Shown here in pieces: positions 1 to 5,625 of a DNA stretch of 8,002 nucleotides. The notes under the pieces were generated by a model, which worked only from the letters and a program-made list of their open reading frames with translations, made no database searches and was not told the origin of the DNA. The stretch comes from Leptospiraceae bacterium (GTDB taxonomy: Bacteria; Spirochaetota; Leptospiria; Turneriellales; Turneriellaceae). A program made the translations under genes and the position numbers. The first letter of the stretch is position 1. Each line of letters opens with the position of its first letter. The stretch covers positions 1 to 8,002 of the forward strand of contig JAEUSA010000028.1 in NCBI GenBank assembly GCA_016788945.1, in the 5' to 3' direction.

Positions 1-120
1 GCATGACCGATCAGATGAGCACATTCCGTAAAATCATCAACGTGCGCGACTGGCCGCTGTTTCGGCTCTTTTGACCAAGTGACCGAAAAGTATGGCCTCG
101 AAAAACTAAAGACCATCGGT

Positions 121-176
121 CCGGCGCCACCACATCCATGTGGCGCCAGACTCTCGGCACATCCTGTGCCGGGAGC
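121..176. repeat. Palindromic double-hairpin element, copy 1
   Basis: A 56-base segment absent from what the cyclase family predicts: GGT (Gly of KTIG) at 118-120 should be followed directly by GAC (metal Asp) at 177-179. It folds as two hairpins. The first has 8-base arms, GGCGCCAC and GTGGCGCC (123-147). The second is GGCACA-TCC-TGTGCC, extendable outward by three pairs including a T-G wobble. 56 is not a multiple of three, so the insertion breaks the frame. No transposase, terminal repeats or clear target duplication are visible. The exact boundaries are inferred from the protein frame and could slip by a few bases. Confidence 0.75.
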
Positions 177-392
177 GACAGCTTCATGTGCGCCGGCGGC
201 TTGCCGAAAACCAACACGACGCATGCCATCGATTGTGCACTCGCCGCCCTCGAAATTCAGGCCTTCATGAACCAGATGAAGGAAATTAAACACCAGCAGG
301 GTCTCGACTATTGGGAGCTACGCCTCGGCATACACACCGGCCCACTCGTGGCGGGCGTCGTCGGTCATAAGAAATTTGCGTACGATGTATGG

Positions 393-449
393 CCGCTGAA
401 AAGCCCTCCATGGCCACAGCGGCGCTGCGACATCCTGTCGCATGCGGCA
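393..449. repeat. Palindromic double-hairpin element, copy 2
   Basis: A 57-base segment between TGG (Trp of YDVW, 390-392) and GAT (Asp of DTVNTASR, 450-452), where the family has a single Gly codon. The net gain is 54 bases and the frame is kept. It folds as two hairpins: CCGCTG pairing with CAGCGG (with an inner GCC/GGC pair around CTCCAT), then GCGACA-TCC-TGTCGC. The second hairpin matches copy 1 in its core ACATCCTGT and in loop size, but the outer stem bases differ with matching changes on both arms. Both copies begin with CCG and contain TCCATG in the first hairpin. It would encode 19 extra residues if translated. Confidence 0.72.
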
Positions 450-723
450 GATACCGTCAACACCGCGAGCCGCATGGAATCTTCGGGTGCAGCGGGAGCC
501 ATCAATATTTCACGGCATTTATACGACGAGTTGCGGTTTTTGTTCGCCTGTGAATTTCGTGGCACCGTTCATGCAAAAAACAAGGGTGAAATTGAGATGT
601 ATTTCCTCAAGGGCATACGGCCGAAGTTTTCCGTTGGCGCCGAGGGCCGTGTGCCCAACGACAGATTTAAGGCAATTTATGACCGGATAGCAAACGGTGC
701 GCGGTTAGTCCCCCGCGAAAAGA

Positions 724-942
724 TCAGTCTTTCCACTTGATGCATTCGCCCGGGCAATCGTCGATCGACTCTTGCACCTTGGCGATATCGCCATCGGGAA
801 TTTCAGCGTTATTCACGTTGGCACCGTTGTTGTGCGTTTCGGCAAGATCATCGCTATCGAGGCGAAAATATTGCGGGTGCGTGTCTGCGCAGAGGCTGCA
901 GCTCGTGCAGTCATCTTTGACAACGTGAACAATGCGACTCAT
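724..942 (-). CDS. Single-cluster [4Fe-4S] ferredoxin
   Basis: A 72-residue acidic electron carrier expected in the cytoplasm. The N-terminal CTSCSLC gives Cys12, Cys15 and Cys18 (CxxCxxC), followed by the typical ferredoxin stretch ADTHPQYF. The fourth ligand is Cys63 in DDCPGECI; Cys67 is an additional cysteine. This is the arrangement of monocluster bacterial ferredoxins, in which one 4Fe-4S centre is bound by three clustered cysteines and one distant Cys-Pro. The short length fits a single-cluster protein and not a 2[4Fe-4S] one. The ATG at 942 has no Shine-Dalgarno sequence; a promoter lies directly upstream. The 3' end overlaps the convergent cyclase remnant by 17 bases. The redox partner is not identifiable here. 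Confidence 0.9.
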   Translation of the reverse strand: MSRIVHVVKDDCTSCSLCADTHPQYFRLDSDDLAETHNNGANVNNAEIPDGDIAKVQESIDDCPGECIKWKD

Positions 943-948
943 GCAGTA

Positions 949-976
949 AAAATATGAAAATTAAACACAGCGTCAA
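949..976 (-). promoter_or_regulatory. Sigma70-like promoter of the ferredoxin gene
   Basis: On the minus strand TTGACG (976-971) is followed after 16 bases by TATTTT (954-949). The expected start of transcription, about seven bases downstream, falls at or next to the ATG at 942, so the mRNA may be leaderless. No SD-like sequence lies in the few bases between. This is read from consensus only. Confidence 0.5.
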
Positions 977-1016
977 GTTTTTGCATTGTGGTTAATCCAC
1001 CCGATCTGGCATTTTC

Positions 1017-2345
1017 TTGACATACCAGCCCCTCGTGGTGCCGTCACCGATGCGCCATTTTATACCCCCCGTTGAAAATCGCTTCTTGCCGTGGCTTGCC
1101 TCAAAACTGTTTTTCCCGCTGCTCGGTGCCATGCAGAATATCAAGCAGGTAATCATACGCGACGAAGATATCGCAACGCTGAGAAAGTTCAAAAACGAAC
1201 GCCTGCTATTTTTCACCAACCATCCTTCAACCGCAGAACCCCCGCTGGTATTCTATCTCGGGCGCCTGTTGGGTCAGCGCTTCAAGTTCATGGCCTCGCG
1301 TCAGGTTTTCAACTGGCAGGGCGGCCTCATCGGGTGGGCAATCAGGCGCATAGGCGCCTATTCGGTAATTGCCGGGGTTCCCGATCGCGACGCGATGAAA
1401 CTGACGCGCAAGATTCTCAGCGAACCTACGGGCAAACTCGTGATTTTTCCCGAGGGCGAACCAACTTCGGGCGAGGTCGATACGCTGATGCCATTTCAGC
1501 CCGGCGTCGCGCAACTCGGGTTGTGGGGCCTCGAAGACGCGCGCAAACTCGACCCGGCGGCCGACATCAATGTGTGGTACGGATTCATGAAATTCGTGAT
1601 TATTTCGCCGAGGGAAAAAATTCTCCATGACCTTGGTAAATCCCTCTTTCGTATTGAAAAAAAGCTTGGTGTTGCCGAAGTCAATAAAGACAAACACCTG
1701 CTGCACCGTTTTCTCACGATTGGCAGATTGTTGCTCGAAAAGGCGGAGCGCGATTTTAGCGTCACGGTCGAAGCCGAAAAAGGATTCGACTACCGCATCG
1801 GCCGCGTGCGCCATGCGATGCTTGATCAGCTCGCCGAAAAACTGCAAGCCGCTAATTACGACAAAAACGAAGACGCGATTCGCAAATGGCGCCGGCTGTT
1901 TGCGCTCGTCGAACTGCACCAGCTGAAATATCCCGACCCGAAATTGCCCAAACTCGATGCCAAAACCATTAAAGAAGCGCACCGCGACGCGGTTTTCGTA
2001 TTTGACTTCATTGTCATGAAGCGCGACTATATTCTCAACAATCCGACTCCAGAGCGGTTGTATGAATGGCTTGACCGCTACGAGTCGTACATGTTCAAAA
2101 AAATTCCGCGGGCATTGGGGGGAGTTCCCTCGCATCTGCCACGGCGCGCGCATATTCTGTTCGGCAAACCGTACAAACTATCAGAAATCGTCACCGAAAA
2201 CCGCAAAGACCGCAGGCTGGCTGTTGAAAATTTTACCACCCGTCTGCGCGAAGACATGCAGAAGCTGCTCGACGAGGCGCAGTCGCTGACGCAGCCGCTG
2301 TTTTCTACCGAGGAAGTTCTTGCTGTGAGGTCTAAAATTCAGTAA
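1017..2345 (+). CDS. PlsC/LPLAT-family lysophospholipid acyltransferase with long C-terminal extension
   Basis: Membrane-associated acyltransferase, likely transferring an acyl chain to a lysophospholipid or glycerol-phosphate acceptor. Up to 442 residues. Block I is FTNHPSTAEPP (around 66-76) with catalytic His69; the partner position of HX4D is Glu74 here. Block III is FPEGEPTSG (144-152), standing where many members have FPEGTRS, followed by MPFQPGVAQL (158-167), the usual region after it. Residues from about 200 to 442 are a Lys/Arg-rich, mostly helical extension beyond the usual 200-250 residue family length; I do not recognise it. The start is uncertain: TTG 1017 gives the longest frame, but ATG 1050 (residue 12, MRHFIPPVENRF) is equally reasonable, and neither has an SD sequence. 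The zinc-ribbon gene starts 9 bases after the stop, suggesting co-transcription. The acceptor substrate cannot be deduced. Confidence 0.88.
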   Translation: MTYQPLVVPSPMRHFIPPVENRFLPWLASKLFFPLLGAMQNIKQVIIRDEDIATLRKFKNERLLFFTNHPSTAEPPLVFYLGRLLGQRFKFMASRQVFNWQGGLIGWAIRRIGAYSVIAGVPDRDAMKLTRKILSEPTGKLVIFPEGEPTSGEVDTLMPFQPGVAQLGLWGLEDARKLDPAADINVWYGFMKFVIISPREKILHDLGKSLFRIEKKLGVAEVNKDKHLLHRFLTIGRLLLEKAERDFSVTVEAEKGFDYRIGRVRHAMLDQLAEKLQAANYDKNEDAIRKWRRLFALVELHQLKYPDPKLPKLDAKTIKEAHRDAVFVFDFIVMKRDYILNNPTPERLYEWLDRYESYMFKKIPRALGGVPSHLPRRAHILFGKPYKLSEIVTENRKDRRLAVENFTTRLREDMQKLLDEAQSLTQPLFSTEEVLAVRSKIQ

Positions 2346-2354
2346 CATACTGAA

Positions 2355-2573
2355 GTGGAAGCCACGGCAAACAATCTGAAAAAATGCTCCTGCGGACATG
2401 ACCGCTTTCATCCGCTCGTGATACGTAAGAACAAGTACACAAAATGGGGAATGTTCGGGTTATTGATGGGCGTGTCTGTCAAACCCATCTTCGCCAGGTA
2501 CCAATGCACAAAATGCAATGAAATATTTGATGAGACTACCGACCCGGTGGAGCTGAATAAGTACCTGATGTGA
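2355..2573 (+). CDS. Small zinc-ribbon protein of unknown function
   Basis: A 72-residue protein starting at GTG. Two knuckles, Cys11-Ser-Cys13 (in CSCGHD) and Cys51-x2-Cys54 (in CTKCNEIFDE), flank about 37 residues and would form a zinc ribbon; the first knuckle is CxC rather than CxxC. Between them lies a basic stretch (IRKNKYTKW) and a short hydrophobic run (MFGLLMGVSV), too short to be a confident membrane span. It follows the acyltransferase by 9 bases and no internal promoter is evident, so it is probably its operon partner. It is not a recognised enzyme. The GTG start lacks a good SD, but no ATG upstream of the first knuckle exists in this frame. Confidence 0.72.
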   Translation: MEATANNLKKCSCGHDRFHPLVIRKNKYTKWGMFGLLMGVSVKPIFARYQCTKCNEIFDETTDPVELNKYLM

Positions 2574-2594
2574 TTTAGTAACTCTGCCGAATTC

Positions 2595-2611
2595 TTGACG
2601 CTCTGTTTCAA
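2595..2611 (+). promoter_or_regulatory. Possible -35 or operator element upstream of the acyl-CoA dehydrogenase gene
   Basis: TTGACGCTCTGTTT is nearly identical to the -35 region of the ferredoxin promoter on the other strand (TTGACGCTGTGTTT). Here no good -10 hexamer lies 16-18 bases downstream (AAACAC or AACACG), so it is either a weak promoter or a shared protein-binding site. It sits in the 108-base gap before the gene. Confidence 0.3.
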
Positions 2612-2681
2612 CTGCAAAACACGTCGAAAAGCATCAACGCGTTCCGAATCGTGAGTATACACGTTCCGGGCGGGAGGAAAC

Positions 2682-4427
2682 ATGGTACAGGGAAACTATT
2701 TCGACAACAACGCAGATCTCGTCTTCACGGTAGACCATTTTATCGATTGGGCGACGATTATACCCCTCAAAGAAGAAGGCTTTAAAGACGCGGCGGATTT
2801 CAAAAAAAGCGGCGACAAACACCTCGAATTTGCTCCGGCATCGACAGATGAAGCGCTCGAAGGCTATAAAGCGGTTTGGCAACAGACCGGCGAACTTGCG
2901 GGCGTCGAAGTCGCCGGTGCCGCCCGCGCGATGGATAAACATGGCCTCAAATTCAACAGTGGCAAAGTAACTTTCCCGCCCGATATGGTGCGCCTCGTCG
3001 ACCTCTTTGTGCAGTCGGGCCTCTTGGGTTACGCGATGGGTCGCCATCACGGCGGCCTGAACATGAATCTTTCAGCTTCTTCAATCGTGATGGAACTGGT
3101 TTCGCGCGCCGACCCGGCATTCGGTATTGCCCTTGGCTGCTATAATCTTGCCGAAGTCATAGAGCGCTTTGGTGGCGAAAAAATGACTGACGAATGGGTG
3201 CCGAAAATGGCTGCCGGTGAAGTTACGGGCGCCATGGCACTAACCGAACCCAACTACGGTTCAGACCTCTCCCGCGTAATGACACGCGCCGTGAAAGGTG
3301 AAGACGGCGTTTGGCGCCTTACCGGTACGAAACGTTTTATCACGCACGGCTGCGGCATGGGCGATAAACCCAGCGTCATTCTCACCCTCGCGCGGTCAGG
3401 CGGCGCCGGTGCAAAAGGATTATCCTTCTTTCTCGTGCACAGTGACGAAATAGAAGTCGCACGCATCGAAGAGAAGCTCGGCCTGCACATTTCACCGACC
3501 TGCGAAATCGTATTTGAAAACAGCAAGGCTGAGCTGATCGGCGAAGAAGGCCTCGGTCTTGTGCGCTACGCGATGGGTATGATGAACGGCGCCCGCATGG
3601 GAATTGCTGTGCAATCGCTCGGCATCGCACAGGCGGCGCATGTTGAAGGCATCAAATATGCATCGGAGCGCGTACAATTCGGTGACACGATCGACAAACT
3701 GCCTGCAGTGCGCCGCATTCTCGATGACAATGAAGCGCTCTGCCAGGGCATGCGCGCGCTCGTTTACCGCGCGTGCGAGGTCGTCGATCACTACGACGGG
3801 CTGTCAGCGAAACTGCTGAAAGAAACCGGCGATGAGCGTGCGGTGCGCAAGAATGAAGATGTCGTTCGCCTCGACAAGCTGGCGAAACTCCTGACCCCTA
3901 CGGCAAAGCTGTTCTGCTCTGAAGAAGCAAACTTTGTGGCATACCACTCGCTCCAGATTTTCGGTGGCTCTGGTTATACCGAAGAATACGACATTGCCAA
4001 AATTTATCGCGATGCGCGCATCTGCACTATCTACGAAGGTACAACGCAATTGCAGGCTGTCGCGGCTATCGGCGGCATCGTCGAAGGTTTGCGCGAAAAT
4101 GGCTTTTTGCTCGGCCATTTGCGCGGCGAAATTGCGAAACTGAGCGACGCAAAAGCCAAATCAGCACTCACGGCCGACGTCGAAACTCTGGCAAAGCTGG
4201 TGCCGCAGTACAAAGAGCGTGAGAACAAAGAAGCCGTGTCGATCGACATGGTGTCGGCATTTGCCCGCGTCTATGTCTCGATTCTGCTCGCCCAACAACT
4301 GCAAATAGCGCAACAGAAAGGCCTCACCGACATTGCAGCCTCAAAAGCGAAGGTGTTCCCGCACTTTCACGTAATGAGCCGCCGCTATCTCGCAGGGCTC
4401 GCTGTCGCCATCAGCAACGCGGCATAA
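2682..4427 (+). CDS. FadE-like acyl-CoA dehydrogenase
   Basis: FAD-dependent flavoenzyme that introduces the alpha-beta double bond in acyl-CoA, the first step of beta-oxidation. At 581 residues it belongs to the long acyl-CoA dehydrogenases, which carry an extra C-terminal domain beyond the roughly 380-residue core. Visible in order: the N-terminal segment MVQGNYFDNN; the core signature ALTEPNYGSDLS (186-197); WRLTGTKRFITHG (211-223) in the beta domain; the FAD/dimer motif IFGGSGYTEEY (426-436); and IYEGTTQLQ with the catalytic base Glu452. Residues from about 465 onward form the extra helical domain. The start is well supported: ATG preceded by GGGAGG (2672-2677) at proper spacing, the best ribosome binding site in the window. 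Electrons would normally go to an ETF. Chain-length preference cannot be read. The gene ends 11 bases before a long hairpin. Confidence 0.93.
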   Translation: MVQGNYFDNNADLVFTVDHFIDWATIIPLKEEGFKDAADFKKSGDKHLEFAPASTDEALEGYKAVWQQTGELAGVEVAGAARAMDKHGLKFNSGKVTFPPDMVRLVDLFVQSGLLGYAMGRHHGGLNMNLSASSIVMELVSRADPAFGIALGCYNLAEVIERFGGEKMTDEWVPKMAAGEVTGAMALTEPNYGSDLSRVMTRAVKGEDGVWRLTGTKRFITHGCGMGDKPSVILTLARSGGAGAKGLSFFLVHSDEIEVARIEEKLGLHISPTCEIVFENSKAELIGEEGLGLVRYAMGMMNGARMGIAVQSLGIAQAAHVEGIKYASERVQFGDTIDKLPAVRRILDDNEALCQGMRALVYRACEVVDHYDGLSAKLLKETGDERAVRKNEDVVRLDKLAKLLTPTAKLFCSEEANFVAYHSLQIFGGSGYTEEYDIAKIYRDARICTIYEGTTQLQAVAAIGGIVEGLRENGFLLGHLRGEIAKLSDAKAKSALTADVETLAKLVPQYKERENKEAVSIDMVSAFARVYVSILLAQQLQIAQQKGLTDIAASKAKVFPHFHVMSRRYLAGLAVAISNAA

Positions 4428-4438
4428 CAGCCGAAAGG

Positions 4439-4473
4439 TTCGGTGCAACTCTGCTTTACAGAGTTGCACCGAA
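4439..4473. repeat. Perfect 15-bp inverted repeat (terminator or leader hairpin)
   Basis: Arms 4439-4453 and 4459-4473 are exact reverse complements (TTCGGTGCAACTCTG) around the loop CTTTA. No T-run follows on either strand, so it is not a classical intrinsic terminator. It may stop or stabilise the 3' end of the dehydrogenase mRNA. It also sits only 12 bases before the GTG of queF. CCGAA at 4431-4435 can pair with 4439-4443 and would compete with the outer base of the stem. Confidence 0.8.
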
Positions 4474-4485
4474 TGACAGCATATC

Positions 4486-4890
4486 GTGCCCATGCCTGAA
4501 ACAACCACCGATTCATACAAAGGCCGCCAGAACCACATTCGCACGCTCGATTTGCCTGCGATTGAGGTCTTTGAGAATATTTACTCCGACCGGGACTATA
4601 ATATCCACCTCGATTTCCCCGAATTCACGGCCATTTGCCCGAAAACTGGTCTACCCGATTTCGGAACCGTGACTATCGACTACACTCCCGACAAGTATTG
4701 CTTGGAACTGAAATCCCTGAAAGAATATTTTCTCGCATACCGCAATCTCGGCATTTTCCATGAAAATGTCGTTAACCGCATCACAGATGACATCCTACTC
4801 GCCGCCGATATGCGCCGGGCTGAGGTAAAAGTCATCTACGGTGCCCGCGGTGGTATTGTGACGACTGTTTCGCGCAGCTACGAACGCTGA
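4486..4890 (+). CDS. queF: NADPH-dependent 7-cyano-7-deazaguanine (preQ0) reductase
   Basis: Cytoplasmic enzyme of queuosine synthesis: reduces the nitrile of preQ0 to the aminomethyl group of preQ1 using two NADPH; tRNA-guanine transglycosylase then inserts preQ1 into tRNA. 134 residues from GTG 4486, or 132 from ATG 4492. The catalytic thioimide-forming Cys51 and general-acid Asp58 lie in FTAICPKTGLPDFG. The QueF signature is LELKSLKEYF (73-82), and HENVVNRI holds the substrate-binding His92-Glu93. Length and a single T-fold domain make it the unimodular Bacillus type, not the roughly 280-residue E. coli type, and it is somewhat shorter than the Bacillus enzyme. No SD is visible before either start; ATG 4492 seems slightly likelier. 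The protease gene begins one base after its stop. Confidence 0.93.
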   Translation: MPMPETTTDSYKGRQNHIRTLDLPAIEVFENIYSDRDYNIHLDFPEFTAICPKTGLPDFGTVTIDYTPDKYCLELKSLKEYFLAYRNLGIFHENVVNRITDDILLAADMRRAEVKVIYGARGGIVTTVSRSYER

Positions 4891-4891
4891 C

Positions 4892-5617
4892 ATGACGCTC
4901 GCTCTTCCGCGCCCCCTCTGGCAGCGATACGTTGCCGTGCTGGTTTATCTGCTGATCGCCATGGTGCTCATACAAATCGCAGGTATACTGCTCTTCACTG
5001 CCGTCGGCAAAGGACAACTCGCCTCTGAGAATACCATGAATTTTCGCATGGTAATCTATAGCATGGTAATACAGATGATGGGCTTTTTGCTGCCGGCACC
5101 GCTGCTGCTCCGGTTTACGCGCGCGCAAAACTATACTTTTTCCCCCGCACGTGCCGCAGATATATTGCTCGCTTGCGGATTAATCTTCGCCAGCCTGATT
5201 TTTTTCAATATCCTCTATGGCCTGTTAGGTGTTGAACCGAAGCAACTGGCGTTCATTGACCAGAATGAAATACAGCAGCACAAGAGTGCTTTTGTTGCAG
5301 TCACCGTTATTCTTGCCCCCGGCTACGAAGAATGGGTATTCCGTGGTCTTCTGTTCGGCGTGTTGGTTACGGGAACTGAAAAAATACGCCATGTTATCTT
5401 CGCTGCGCTGTTCTGCATGGTTCTTTTTACCGCCATCCATTACGAAGGAGCGCACAGCCTGACGGCACTGCCTCCCATTCTCGCCATTGCCGCCATCTTT
5501 CAGTTCGTCACTTGGCGTTCGGGTAGCTTGTGGCCCGCTGTCTGCGCGCACGCTCTGCAAAACCTGATTTATGCGGTGGCAATGTTCGCACGCTACGCGG
5601 TTGAAAATACAAAATAG
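4892..5617 (+). CDS. CPBP-family intramembrane metalloprotease
   Basis: Polytopic membrane protein of 241 residues in the CPBP (Abi, Rce1-like) family of putative intramembrane glutamyl/metalloproteases. The three family motifs are present: EEWVFRG (Glu146, Glu147, Arg151), FTAIH (Phe179 to His183), and HALQN (His220, Asn224). Hydrophobic helices occur near 14-37, 54-73, 91-112, 133-143, 150-160, 167-182, 193-206 and 214-233. In other bacteria such proteins process membrane substrates or give bacteriocin self-immunity; the substrate here is unknown. ATG 4892 lies one base after the queF stop (TGA C ATG) with no separate SD, so translation is probably coupled. The gene converges on the phosphatase with an 8-base gap and no obvious terminator. 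Confidence 0.87.
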   Translation: MTLALPRPLWQRYVAVLVYLLIAMVLIQIAGILLFTAVGKGQLASENTMNFRMVIYSMVIQMMGFLLPAPLLLRFTRAQNYTFSPARAADILLACGLIFASLIFFNILYGLLGVEPKQLAFIDQNEIQQHKSAFVAVTVILAPGYEEWVFRGLLFGVLVTGTEKIRHVIFAALFCMVLFTAIHYEGAHSLTALPPILAIAAIFQFVTWRSGSLWPAVCAHALQNLIYAVAMFARYAVENTK

Positions 5618-5625
5618 GCTTTAAC

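Larger units (their letters stand above)
1..740 (+). pseudogene. Class III adenylate cyclase catalytic domain, interrupted and 5'-incomplete
   Basis: This is the remnant of a class III nucleotide cyclase (ATP to cAMP); the N-terminal part would lie before base 1. Homology is readable in blocks. Frame 1 at 58-120 reads CFGSFDQVTEKYGLEKLKTIG. Frame 3 from 177 reads DSFMCAGGLPKTNTTHAID, then LGIHTGPLVAGVVG and FAYDVW, and from 450 DTVNTASRMESSG. Key residues survive: the adenine-selecting Lys (109-111), second metal Asp (177-179), substrate Asp of YDVW (384-386), and transition-state Asn (459-461) and Arg (471-473). This points to adenylate rather than guanylate specificity. The blocks are separated by a 56-base insertion (121-176), which shifts frame, and a 57-base segment (393-449) replacing one Gly codon. 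Frame 3 also meets a TGA at 72-74. The open frame from ATG 138 starts inside the first insertion, so that start is artificial. The loss looks recent because flanking residues are intact. A sequencing error cannot explain two structured insertions. Confidence 0.85.

Noticed and set aside
988..1000. GTGG-TTAAT-CCAC inverted repeat upstream of the acyltransferase
   Set aside because: Only four base pairs, which is expected by chance.
1017..1022. TTGACA as a -35 box
   Set aside because: No acceptable -10 hexamer lies 16-18 bases downstream, and the bases may belong to the acyltransferase start.
1227..2153. 308-residue open frame on the minus strand
   Set aside because: It lies wholly antisense to the acyltransferase, whose motifs are clear; it has no recognisable domain and is explained by the codon bias of the real gene.
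4428..4491. preQ1 riboswitch before queF
   Set aside because: The leader has only a simple long hairpin; the short class I consensus with its A-rich tail is not present.
4752..4768. 7-bp palindrome CATTTTC-CAT-GAAAATG in queF, resembling the cyclase insert hairpins
   Set aside because: It encodes the conserved IFHENV active-site stretch, so it is coding sequence and not an insertion.
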